64,000 bases of DNA, taken from NCBI GenBank assembly GCA_018389105.1, contig JACATO010000317.1, forward strand, positions 2,327,001 to 2,391,000, written 5' to 3'. The stretch is from Nautilus pompilius. Taxonomy: Eukaryota; Mollusca; Cephalopoda; Nautilida; Nautilidae. Every line of letters begins with the position of its first letter. The first letter of the stretch is position 1. The notes under the pieces are model-generated. The model saw only the letters and a list, made by a program, of their open reading frames with translations. It was not told the DNA's origin and did no database searches. The translations under genes and the position numbers were made by a program. Positions 57,701 to 60,945 of this stretch are shown here, in pieces.

Positions 57701-59178
57701 CAAAAAAAAACAATTTAGAAAGTGCTGAAAATTTGATGTTTCTGCATTATAATTTAAGTGATTTTGTCTTTATATACTGTTTTTTTAAATTTATATTAAG
57801 TAGTATTGATTTTATTTTTGAAAATTTTTTTAGATGACAAAAATATATTTGGAATGTTTTAATACTTAAATATGATAGCTAGAAAAAATAAATCTAAGAA
57901 CAGGAAAATGTTTTTTATCATTAGAGAAGGCTTGCTGTCACTGAGGAAGAAGTAAGATAGAGAATTGATATGAGAGCACTCAGCAGCTTTAAGATTCCAG
58001 TTTAAGAATAGATTAATTTGTGCCGACCTTAATTTACAAAAAAAAAAAAAGCAACAGTACAAAATTAATAACACTTTCTCAGCAGACTGATGCCACTAAC
58101 TGTCTTCTACTTTTATCAGAATACACTTTACTTAAAAAGTAAATACTATTCTATTGTTTTTATTAGGTTGAAAAATAAATTAATTATCTTAGCATTAGTT
58201 AAACTTCAAAAAATGTTAAACAAATGAAAATTAAATAAAGTTGTTTATTAAAAGTTTATCTAGAATTCTTAGTAGTTGGATAATATTCTAAGTTTTTTAA
58301 TTGCAAGTTTTATTTGGAAAAAAATTCATTTCTACCCAGGCCTGTTTGGATAACATTGGTTGAAGCAGCTCTTATGATGAACCAGACATGTTATTTTTTT
58401 AAAGAGAGAGAAGTTAAATTGCAAATTTTAAGTAAGATAATTTAATTTTAAAAAGTATTTAATTTAGCTTAGTTTGGTAATTTTCTTGAGGTAAGAGCAC
58501 TAATTAAAATTTTAAACTGATTTACACTAACAACAAAAATTGGTAACTTATTACATGTATTTACAGTTCTGTTGAAGGAAAAGTTTGGGCTTTTTCTATC
58601 CCCATATTAGTAGTAATCTAACTAACTCTTGCCATCATCAGAATGTAGTCCTGTTTTTTTAGCAATGCCAATATTTTCACAGTAGAAATTTTACAGTGGG
58701 TATATGTATTCAATTGGCTTTATCTTCTTTAAAATCTGTGACCTATTGTTTGCTAAGTTTTTTCATGTTTTAATTTACCGTACTAGTGTTTTGAGTCTTC
58801 TGTAAAGAATACATCACCAAAATCTTTGTTATCCTTGCTTTTAAAAAAAAAAAGCTTTCCAACATCAAGCAATGCAAATGCTTTAGCCAGCAGCATTGGT
58901 AATTATAGATGGCTGAAAGACTGAATGTTTACATGTTTAGAACCCTGAATTATTTTGAATACCTCTTGTGTAAAATCCAAACCAGATTTGCTAAATTTGT
59001 GTACCACTAAATCAAATTTTAAAATAAAACAGACAATTCTTTGTATTTACATGTTTAACTAACAAAGTTTTTTGTTTTATTTCAGTATGTGTCTAAGTTA
59101 ACTGTGGCAACAATGAATGAACTGGACAAAATGCTTGGCAACAAACCTCTTCCACGAAAAGAGCCAGTCACCAGGTGA
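2667..59178 (+). CDS. Kv channel beta subunit gene (spliced, 14 exons plus one cassette candidate)
   Basis: Spliced gene for a cytoplasmic Kv-beta auxiliary subunit of Shaker-type potassium channels (KCNAB / Hyperkinetic family; orthologue naming not tested). Family knowledge: tetramers bind the channel T1 domain, bind NADP(H) and alter inactivation and trafficking. Joining 2667-2707, 8229-8272, 18399-18436, 29672-29751, 32164-32208, 34014-34058, 34483-34526, 36092-36178, 47488-47573, 49102-49222, 50655-50749, 51208-51328, 54138-54226 and 59086-59178 gives 1029 nt, 342 codons plus stop, with every junction GT-AG and in phase. Visible residues are the aldo-keto tetrad Asp59, Tyr64, Lys92, Asn132 and cofactor contacts Thr30, Trp31, Gln37, Ser162, Arg163, Gln188, Trp217 to Cys222, Lys228, Arg238, Gln303, Glu306, Asn307. 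Each lies 26 below the rat Kv-beta-2 position I recall, so the core has no internal indels. Numbers refer to the form without the cassette. The first exon is the least certain part. Confidence 0.95.
3503..4045. mobile_element. Tigger/pogo-type MITE
   Basis: A 543-bp non-autonomous DNA element flanked by TA on both sides (3501-3502 and 4046-4047), as expected for Tc1/mariner-superfamily insertion. Ends start CAGT: left cagttgtccccctcg, right end reversed cagtcaacccccccgc. Subterminal segments carry the 'ccgcgaata' / 'attcgcggaat' words typical of Tigger-derived MITEs. It has no coding capacity; the open frames across it are chance. It is GC-richer than the surroundings. Confidence 0.75.
5690..6003 (-). 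repeat. tRNA-derived SINE, - strand
   Basis: On the - strand a tRNA-like head (from about 6003) carries a B-box-like gggttcaattctc (5957-5969), followed by a body with tttcttctcactctgtg and gggttttccctaagcacttc. The same order of body words occurs in the copies at 17745, 19772 and 49740, indicating one SINE family. The tRNA head is degraded, so internal promoter function is unlikely. Confidence 0.5.
8229..8272 (+). CDS. Kv-beta exon 2: NLGKSGLR motif
   Basis: Acceptor ttattacag, 44 nt, donor gtaagt; enters in phase 2 and leaves in phase 1. It encodes the last base of an Arg codon, [14 protein letters not shown] and the first base of Gly29. This is the conserved opening of the aldo-keto-reductase core, beginning the first strand of the barrel. 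The motif is nearly identical in vertebrate Kv-beta and Drosophila Hyperkinetic. Confidence 0.95.
10828..11950 (+). mobile_element. compound Tigger-type element with two transposase heads
   Basis: TA flanks (10826-10827, 11951-11952) border inverted ends: caggaagaccccgatttatg on the left and, reversed from the right, caggaagtcaccgacttatg. Inside are two related but different N-terminal transposase fragments: one near 11170-11272 ([20 protein letters not shown]) and one at 11567-11935. A second left-end-like segment (ccccgacttacataaattt) lies between them near 11292-11315. No catalytic DDE part remains, so it cannot transpose on its own. Consistent with one Tigger copy nested in or recombined with another. 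Confidence 0.75.
11561..11935 (+). pseudogene. Tigger transposase N-terminal fragment (CENP-B/psq helix-turn-helix)
   Basis: The open frame from the ATG at 11561 begins [20 protein letters not shown] and continues with [20 protein letters not shown] and [15 protein letters not shown], the psq-type DNA-binding domain of Tigger/CENP-B proteins. It then reaches a second helix-turn-helix region ([14 protein letters not shown]) and stops where the element's right end begins. Complete Tigger transposases run to several hundred residues with a DDE domain, so this is about a quarter of one. The frame is clean, indicating a fairly young copy or internal-deletion derivative. Confidence 0.8.
12950..13850 (+). 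pseudogene. LINE reverse transcriptase relic
   Basis: Frame-shifted + strand fragments in the right order for a non-LTR retrotransposon RT. LFQDMV (near 13110), FKRKGN and CDNHHGIS (about 13180-13230; family YKRKGNR..CDNHRGIS), [14 protein letters not shown] (13318-13360; family DLTKAFDTVSR.GL), NGMMDDRQF (near 13430) and, after the [16 protein letters not shown] (about 13715-13755). Many stops and frame changes, no intact ORF. Clade assignment was not attempted. The 5' limit is unclear and related sequence may start near 12250. Confidence 0.7.
14984..15004. repeat. AAAT microsatellite
   Basis: Tandem aaat/aaataaat units over about 21 bp within intron 2. Confidence 0.9.
17745..17970 (-). repeat. 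SINE body fragment, - strand
   Basis: Reversed, it reads tttcttgctctttctcacc, ggatttccactgggctctcc, ttcttcccac and later ccctatggctctgagcc ending near gatgatgatg. These words appear in the same order in the copy at 49740-49950 (tttcttgcttttctcacc, gggtttcctccaggctctcc, cctcccacc, cctatggctcc). The tRNA-derived head is not evident here, so it is probably 5'-truncated. Confidence 0.5.
18399..18436 (+). CDS. Kv-beta exon 3: TWVTFGGQ cofactor loop
   Basis: Acceptor tttcaatgtag, 38 nt, donor gtaaga; phase 1 in, phase 0 out. It completes Gly29 and encodes [12 protein letters not shown] (30-41). Thr30, Trp31 and Gln37 match the NADP(H) contacts Thr56, Trp57 and Gln63 of rat Kv-beta-2 as I recall them. 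One of the smallest exons here, isolated between introns of about 10 and 11 kb. Confidence 0.95.
18718..18767. repeat. AC / CT / AC compound microsatellite
   Basis: About 50 bp: an AC run, then a CT run of about 26 bp, then a second AC run. Lies about 280 bp after exon 3. The open frame reading RERERERE on the opposite strand is an artefact of this repeat. Confidence 0.95.
19772..20050 (+). repeat. tRNA-derived SINE, + strand
   Basis: Head with a plausible A-box region (tggccaagtgtgtagcatg) and a B-box-like agggttagatccat (about 19832-19846). A body follows with tgtcttgctttcttttcac and gggttttctctgggtacttc, tcccccc, the same body words as the other SINE copies listed here. Best-preserved orientation example in the window. 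Confidence 0.55.
20945..22702 (-). mobile_element. Tc1-like element relic, - strand, split by a MITE
   Basis: Right terminus gacttttgcacagtactgta (22683-22702) is a typical Tc1-like inverted end. A decayed matching left end (ggtcttaggt near 20960) lies opposite. A start-like [12 protein letters not shown] reads leftwards from about 22620. The DDE C-terminal part is clear: [20 protein letters not shown] (about 21890-21830). The frame is interrupted by the MITE at 21204-21757 and resumes as [15 protein letters not shown]. Other frameshifts occur in the N-terminal half, so the element is dead. Confidence 0.75.
21204..21757. mobile_element. hAT-type MITE inside the Tc1 relic
   Basis: A 554-bp non-coding element flanked by a perfect 8-bp duplication ATCTAGAA (21196-21203 and 21758-21765), the target-site size of hAT elements. 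Ends are inverted: left tattagttcttaacc, right end reversed cagtggttcttaacc (12 of 15 identical). The subterminal words 'cacggaccccttt' and 'cacggaccccctg' mirror one another. No coding capacity. Its insertion point is inside the Tc1 reading frame. Confidence 0.88.
25619..26308 (+). mobile_element. Tc1/mariner-type element, internally deleted
   Basis: A 690-bp element with near-perfect inverted ends of about 30 bp (cagggtgttccaaaagtctt from the left; the right end reversed begins identically) and TA on each side (25617-25618, 26309-26310). Encodes only the C-terminal part of a transposase. The near-identity of its ends suggests a recent insertion compared with the other relics here. Confidence 0.92.
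25799..26188 (+). pseudogene. mariner-type transposase C-terminal fragment
   Basis: A 129-residue open frame to a stop at 26186-26188. It contains the second catalytic Asp in [12 protein letters not shown] and the third acidic position in [20 protein letters not shown], ending NGAHIEHL. The N-terminal DNA-binding domain and the first catalytic Asp are absent; the element has only about 180 bp before this frame, so the start at 25799 is simply the first Met. No stops or frameshifts occur within the surviving part. Related transposases occur in many invertebrates, to my knowledge. Confidence 0.88.
28571..28592. repeat. TA microsatellite
   Basis: About 11 TA units in intron 3. Confidence 0.9.
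28904..29440. repeat. possible pogo-like MITE remnant
   Basis: Starts ctacagtgaaccctctttta and later shows 'attttggtcaacaaatc' and 'ctattgaccaaaaggg' in opposite orientations, the look of a decayed pogo-like MITE. Clean inverted termini and a target duplication were not found, so this is tentative. Confidence 0.3.
29672..29751 (+). CDS. Kv-beta exon 4: catalytic Asp and Tyr
   Basis: Acceptor aaaacattag preceded by a T-run and an A-run, 80 nt, donor gtaagt; phase 0 in, phase 2 out. Encodes residues 42-67 and two bases of Lys68. The motif [14 protein letters not shown] carries Asp59 and the proton-donor Tyr64 of the aldo-keto tetrad (Asp85 and Tyr90 in rat Kv-beta-2). The peptide follows the family pattern, with small changes such as Tyr51 to Ser53 and Phe57. 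Confidence 0.96.
29752..32163 (+). other. intron 4
   Basis: 2.4 kb, AT-rich. A less AT-rich stretch at about 29960-30330 looks like an old repeat but matches nothing I can name. No coding or RNA feature recognised. Confidence 0.85.
32164..32208 (+). CDS. Kv-beta exon 5
   Basis: Acceptor attttcag, 45 nt, donor gtaaga; phase 2 on both sides. Completes Lys68 and encodes [14 protein letters not shown] (69-82) and two bases of Arg83. This corresponds to the helix AEVVLGNIIKKKGWR of vertebrate Kv-beta. Being phase-symmetric it could be skipped without a frameshift, but that would remove core fold. Confidence 0.95.
32209..34013 (+). other. intron 5
   Basis: 1.8 kb. Contains a CT run (about 32246-32261) shortly after the donor and a GA/GT compound microsatellite (33027-33051). 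The rest is anonymous non-coding sequence. Confidence 0.85.
34014..34058 (+). CDS. Kv-beta exon 6: catalytic Lys
   Basis: Acceptor tttcaaatttcag, 45 nt, donor gtaagt; phase 2 on both sides. Completes Arg83 and encodes [14 protein letters not shown] (84-97) plus two bases of Lys98. Lys92 in STKIYWGGK is the third tetrad residue (Lys118 in rat Kv-beta-2). The vertebrate equivalent is TTKIFWGGK. Confidence 0.96.
34059..34482 (+). other. intron 6
   Basis: 424 bp, one of the two smallest introns. Contains only AT-rich sequence with T-run and A-run near 34370-34395. Confidence 0.9.
34483..34526 (+). CDS. Kv-beta exon 7: [13 protein letters not shown]
   Basis: Acceptor gtactttag, 44 nt, donor gtacgt; phase 2 in, phase 1 out. 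Completes Lys98 and encodes [14 protein letters not shown] (99-112) plus the first base of Gly113. Almost identical to the vertebrate segment [15 protein letters not shown]. Only 424 bp separate it from the previous exon, the second smallest gap in the gene. Confidence 0.96.
34527..36091 (+). other. intron 7
   Basis: 1.6 kb. Its 3' end carries the CA repeat (36010-36068). At about 35600-35900 a short unit resembling 'taagtctcgtagaccctatgaca' recurs imperfectly (near 35665, 35725, 35820 and 35858), pointing to a degenerate tandem repeat. Confidence 0.7.
36010..36068. repeat. CA microsatellite next to the exon 8 acceptor
   Basis: About 59 bp of CA units, interrupted twice by CAGA, ending 23 bp before the first base of exon 8 (36092). 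In the sense RNA this is a CA repeat; such repeats bind hnRNP L-type splicing regulators in vertebrates. It occupies the branch-point/pyrimidine-tract zone. Confidence 0.95.
36092..36178 (+). CDS. Kv-beta exon 8: catalytic Asn
   Basis: Acceptor ttctttaaag, 87 nt, donor gtaaaa; phase 1 on both sides. Completes Gly113 and encodes residues 114-141 ([20 protein letters not shown], then PDPHSPME) and the first base of Glu142. Asn132 in VFANKPD is the fourth tetrad position (Asn158 in rat; His in typical aldo-keto reductases). A 59-bp CA repeat ends only 23 bp before the exon, and the donor departs from consensus at +5 and +6. It splices to 47488 or, optionally, to 40429. Confidence 0.96.
37208..37256 (-). 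repeat. tRNA-like / SINE head fragment
   Basis: Reversed it reads gccttagcaaccaacaggtt then gagggttcaagaccagctc, resembling the D-loop to T-loop part of a tRNA with a B-box-like gggttcaagacc. It lacks a full cloverleaf and is followed by a T-rich run, so it is more likely a SINE head than a functional tRNA gene. Confidence 0.4.
37740..38160 (-). pseudogene. Tc1/mariner-like transposase relic, - strand
   Basis: Reading leftwards, two frames give [13 protein letters not shown], then [20 protein letters not shown], then [14 protein letters not shown]. This matches the Tc1 order of VMVWG.I..G, a strand of the DDE fold and the second catalytic Asp region (..LQ.DGP). A frameshift separates the first part from the rest. 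No inverted ends located. Confidence 0.55.
39893..40358. mobile_element. hAT-type MITE with perfect 8-bp target duplication
   Basis: A 466-bp element bounded by caggggcgtagct and, reversed from the right, caggggcgtagct. It is flanked by identical 8-bp copies of GGTTAAAC (39885-39892 and 40359-40366). Subterminal regions are GC-rich (gccgcccggggcgg on the left, gccgccccct on the right) around an AT-rich centre, with no coding capacity. The CAGGG ends and 8-bp duplication fit the hAT superfamily. It ends 70 bp before the cassette-exon candidate. Confidence 0.92.
40429..40479 (+). CDS. candidate in-frame cassette exon (17 residues)
   Basis: A 51-nt open segment between a strong acceptor (T-run, then tacatcctctgcag) and a consensus donor gtaagt. 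It is phase 1 on both sides, so it drops between exon 8 and the exon at 47488 without disturbing either. With the last base of exon 8 it reads [17 protein letters not shown] and then restores the Glu of the following EIVRAF. The peptide has five Lys/Arg and one His. It would follow PDPHSPME, in the loop after the strand carrying the catalytic Asn. I know no counterpart in the vertebrate proteins I remember. A chance ORF with both splice sites is possible, but matching phase at both ends makes it less likely. Confidence 0.6.
43540..43960 (+). pseudogene. Tc1-like transposase relic, + strand
   Basis: Around 43768-43890 the + strand reads [15 protein letters not shown], then after a frame break [10 protein letters not shown], matching the Tc1 DDE pattern Q.DNAPCH.A..V..W and WPGQSPDLNPIE. 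Upstream, 43540-43700 is plausibly the same element but too decayed to read. Ends not found. The open frame on the opposite strand is a shadow. Confidence 0.5.
45480..46230 (-). pseudogene. Mutator-like (MULE) transposase relic
   Basis: The - strand frame ending at 45568 reads [20 protein letters not shown], then [20 protein letters not shown] and LCTI. This resembles the MULE transposase segment with MDGTFKT.P..F.QLYTIH; the catalytic Asp of the DGTFKT motif is lost (MGKTFKT). Sequence to the left (45490-45565) appears to continue the protein in another frame. The frame at 46029-46211 upstream may belong to it. No long terminal inverted repeats recognised. Confidence 0.6.
47488..47573 (+). 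CDS. Kv-beta exon 9: [14 protein letters not shown]
   Basis: Acceptor tttcttttctccag, 86 nt, donor gtaagt; phase 1 in, phase 0 out. Completes Glu142 and encodes residues 143-170. The motif [14 protein letters not shown] includes Ser162 and Arg163, the cofactor-nicotinamide contacts (Ser188 and Arg189 in rat). Trp155 in NQGWAMYW matches Drosophila Hyperkinetic rather than vertebrate NQGMAMYW, an invertebrate signature as I recall it. Confidence 0.96.
47574..49101 (+). other. intron 9
   Basis: 1.5 kb, AT-rich; nothing recognised beyond short T-runs and a small TA run just before the acceptor (about 49076-49089). Confidence 0.85.
49102..49222 (+). CDS. Kv-beta exon 10: EQAEYH motif
   Basis: Acceptor cccttttatcag, 121 nt, donor gtatga; phase 0 in, phase 1 out. 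Encodes residues 171-210 plus the first base of Gly211. [20 protein letters not shown] and [10 protein letters not shown] are close to vertebrate Kv-beta; Gln188 is the cofactor contact equivalent to rat Gln214. The upstream open frame starting at 49000 is intron read-through, not exon. Confidence 0.96.
49223..50654 (+). other. intron 10
   Basis: 1.4 kb. Contains a SINE copy on the - strand (49740-49990); otherwise anonymous. Confidence 0.85.
49740..49990 (-). repeat. tRNA-derived SINE, - strand
   Basis: Reversed: a degenerate tRNA-like head (about 49985-49905), then tttcttgcttttctcacctg, gggtttcctccaggctctcc and cctcccaccatc, then a T/A-rich stretch and ccctattag with cctatggctccaacctacg, ending near gatgataatc. 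The body is the cleanest of the four copies and defines the family's shared core. The order of words matches the copies at 5690, 17745 and 19772. Confidence 0.6.
50655..50749 (+). CDS. Kv-beta exon 11: WSPLACG cofactor loop
   Basis: Acceptor ttgttcacag, 95 nt, donor gtaaag; phase 1 in, phase 0 out. Completes Gly211 and encodes residues 212-242. TWSPLACG (216-223) and Lys228 form the pyrophosphate-binding loop of NADP(H). His236 in [10 protein letters not shown] occupies the position that is Tyr262 in rat Kv-beta-2 (PPYSRASLK), while the adjacent Arg (238, rat 264) is kept. Confidence 0.96.
50750..51207 (+). other. intron 11
   Basis: 458 bp, AT-rich, no feature recognised apart from a pyrimidine-rich run (cttcttcttc) near 51040. 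Confidence 0.9.
51208..51328 (+). CDS. Kv-beta exon 12: [10 protein letters not shown] helix
   Basis: Acceptor ttgatttttcag, 121 nt, donor gtatat; phase 0 in, phase 1 out. Encodes residues 243-282 and the first base of Ala283, covering [20 protein letters not shown] and GCSLSQLAI. It matches the vertebrate [20 protein letters not shown] segment. The open frame continuing to 51525 runs into the intron and a Tigger relic and is not coding. Confidence 0.96.
51329..54137 (+). other. intron 12
   Basis: 2.8 kb. Begins with a short unique stretch, then a Tigger-type element (51466-52446); the rest is AT-rich without recognised content. Confidence 0.85.
51466..52446 (-). mobile_element. Tigger-type element with transposase C-terminus
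   Basis: TA-flanked (51464-51465, 52447-52448). Ends are only roughly inverted: cagctaccactcaccaacct versus reversed cagtcttcccttgctaactg. On the - strand 52130-51950 reads an acidic [20 protein letters not shown] stretch and [13 protein letters not shown]. The frame 51905-51651 then gives [20 protein letters not shown] and a Ser/Pro-rich tail. This is the order seen at the C-terminus of Tigger transposases (acidic region, helix, QSS...YF..P). The catalytic and DNA-binding parts are missing. Confidence 0.65.
54138..54226 (+). CDS. Kv-beta exon 13: [11 protein letters not shown]
   Basis: Acceptor ataacttttcag, 89 nt, donor gtaaca; phase 1 in, phase 0 out. Completes Ala283 and encodes residues 284-312. 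[11 protein letters not shown] contains the adenosine-2'-phosphate-side contacts Gln303, Glu306 and Asn307 (Gln329, Glu332 and Asn333 in rat). Thr299 replaces the Ser of vertebrate GAS. The surrounding pattern [14 protein letters not shown] is typical of the family. Confidence 0.96.
54971..55460. mobile_element. non-coding insertion in a TA tract within the hAT relic
   Basis: The related hAT copy reads 'tgaactttatgtatcagcta' uninterrupted at 24471-24490, whereas here about 490 bp flanked by TA runs separates 'tgaactttat' (54961) from 'tcaactattt' (55461). The inserted DNA starts tgggatacagcactttcatc and its other end, reversed, starts tgggtgtaggtacaattgtc. Both ends carry 'tctaaa' words (ttagtctaaa, tagacaaaaatgctttagac). 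It includes a 92-bp tandem duplication. A MITE preferring TA microsatellites is likely; superfamily unknown. Confidence 0.6.
55093..55275. repeat. 92-bp tandem duplication
   Basis: Two direct copies starting acaagcatttgaaattattt at 55093 and 55185. They are nearly identical (a c/t difference in 'acaacgaat' versus 'acaatgaat'), so the duplication is recent. Confidence 0.95.
59086..59178 (+). CDS. Kv-beta exon 14: C-terminus and stop
   Basis: Acceptor tttgttttatttcag, 93 nt including the TGA stop at 59176-59178; phase 0 in. Encodes residues 313-342, with [16 protein letters not shown] corresponding to vertebrate IHEIDSILGNKPYSKK. The C-terminal tail after GNKP diverges from vertebrate sequences, as is usual in the family, and ends EPVTR. 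Total length is one residue beyond rat Kv-beta-2 after the 26-residue offset. Confidence 0.95.
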   Translation, partial: YVSKLTVATMNELDKMLGNKPLPRKEPVTR

Positions 59179-59503
59179 CTAGACATGGAAAAGGCGACAA
59201 GCTCACCACACCAAACATCCACGGTTCCTACCCATGGTGCACATGACATGTCACTGAGTTCTCCACCTTGTTCTATCCAATGACTTTTGTTTTTTCTTTA
59301 GTGGTATATCACTGCTGTTGAAAAATGTGATGTTCAGGTGCAAGATTTATGTTGATCATTTGTTTTGTCTTTTTTATCTGAATTTGGCAGCATTTTCAGC
59401 ATCTCCTCTTATCCTTGTTTTAAGTCTTCCATTTTTGAAGTAAAGATGGAACCTGGACATCGAGCTATTTCACAGAAGTTAATTTACGGTTGTGATTGTC
59501 AGA

Positions 59504-59509
59504 AATAAA
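59504..59509 (+). terminator. poly(A) signal AATAAA (proximal)
   Basis: Canonical hexamer about 325 nt after the stop codon, within agaaataaagttg. First candidate 3' end of the Kv-beta mRNA. Confidence 0.45.
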
Positions 59510-60916
59510 GTTGTATTTCACAACAATGTTGTGAAAGAAGAAAAAATACCATGTCTTACCACTGTGCCATTCTTTATAAATGGTGATTATTATGACTGTT
59601 GCATGTCTGACTTTCTATTGTCTTTGTTTTAGATTATGACACAGTATTAACTTTTTAGATAGATAGATATATACTTTTTTCCAATCTGCGGAATTTATCT
59701 CAGATTGGAAAATTATTGTATTCTTTTATTTACTTTGCAGTTTTTGACAGCATTAAAACACTGCAACACCATAAATAAAAAAACAGTAAATTTAACTGTA
59801 GTCCAGTGATATAAAAATTGTCTATTGTCTTATTTAGAGAAGATATCTGGAGCTGCCATTTCTAAATCTCGTTACTACAAAAATAATGTAAAGTCAAACT
59901 ACCAAGCAGCCTTAAACTTTTTGCATAATTTAAATAATTTAGTTGTGATTTTTGTACATTCTTAAAGTATAGTTTTTCCAAAATAACTTGTTATTGCACC
60001 AAATTTCTCCTTTGAATTTCAAATTTGCTAATAAGTATTATCTTTTTTATTTCTACTCAACTTAATGTATTTATTCAGATATTAATTTTGAATAATATCA
60101 CACAGAGTTATTTCAGATTTTGTTTTTGTTTTAACAAACTAACATTGTATTGTACATACTTTATTGCATCCCTTGCAAAACTTTACACTTAAAAGAAAAC
60201 AAAGACGTCTATGCATAACTTTTTATTCCTATAATCATTACTGTTAGTTTTCTTTCTTTAGTCTAATGATTGGCAGATGTAGCATTAAAAGAAGTATCTA
60301 TGAAAGCAAATATTTTGTATAAATCAAATATCACTTTTTTTAATATAATTACATACATAATATTGCTCAAGATTTTTTTATTTAATGTTTTTTAAGAAAA
60401 GATGATTTTAAAAATCAGGAAAGGAATTTTTTCCTACTGTCGTGTGTAATATAATATGAGATGGGTGTTCTGCCTTATTTAGTTGAATGGAAACATTATG
60501 GTGTGGAGAAAGGCTAGTTCATTGATTTTTAAAATGGTTCTTTGAGCTGCCAAGATGCACTGGAGAACTGGGAGAGAAGACCTGTAGACATAAAACATGA
60601 TACTATTTTTGCAAGCATCTTGTGTGTGTCAACAAACAGAGTAGAAATTAGTTGTTTGGTTTGGGTTCAAGGAATTCTTGTCTGGGGTAGTTTAAGTACA
60701 GAGTAGGAGCTAAACGTTTTTTTTTTTGGATGGTAGGTTTAAACAGATGGCATTCTCTGTGGTTATCTGAATGTCTATCAGCATTATTCTAGCCAGGTAC
60801 ATTTACTAGGCATACTGCAGAAATAATAAATTGTTAATGTATGCTTTGTTTTCATGAATATTAACTTGAAACAAATAAATATAAATATAAATTTATATAT
60901 ACATTTTTGTTGTAAG

Positions 60917-60922
60917 AATAAA
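60917..60922 (+). terminator. poly(A) signal AATAAA (distal)
   Basis: Canonical hexamer in gtaagaataaagaaatatgg, about 1.74 kb after the stop; candidate end of a longer 3' UTR form. Confidence 0.4.
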
Positions 60923-60945
60923 GAAATATGGATGTCATCAAAATG

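Larger units (their letters stand above)
54505..57790 (+). mobile_element. hAT element relic with transposase pseudogene
   Basis: Left part matches 24012-24745 by eye. Transposase fragments in several + frames: the segment at 56173-56388 (unassigned), [20 protein letters not shown] (about 56665-56720; hAT pattern ..VSDNA.NMV), [14 protein letters not shown] (about 57250-57290; hAT LDPRFK motif), and [14 protein letters not shown] (near 57715-57760), the dimerisation-domain end. Numerous stops. The right inverted end was not found, so the right limit is approximate. It is the fuller relative of the element at 24012. Confidence 0.65.
54227..59085 (+). other. intron 13
   Basis: 4.9 kb. Dominated by a hAT relic (54505 to about 57790) with a nested insertion (54971-55460). 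The part from 57800 to 59085 is AT-rich with no feature recognised. Confidence 0.85.
59179..60945 (+). other. probable 3' UTR of the Kv-beta gene
   Basis: AT-rich non-coding sequence directly after the stop codon. AATAAA poly(A) signals occur at 59504-59509 (about 330 nt of UTR) and 60917-60922 (about 1.75 kb of UTR), so short and long transcript ends are both plausible. No ORF of note. The true 3' end cannot be set from sequence alone, and the UTR could continue further right. Confidence 0.5.
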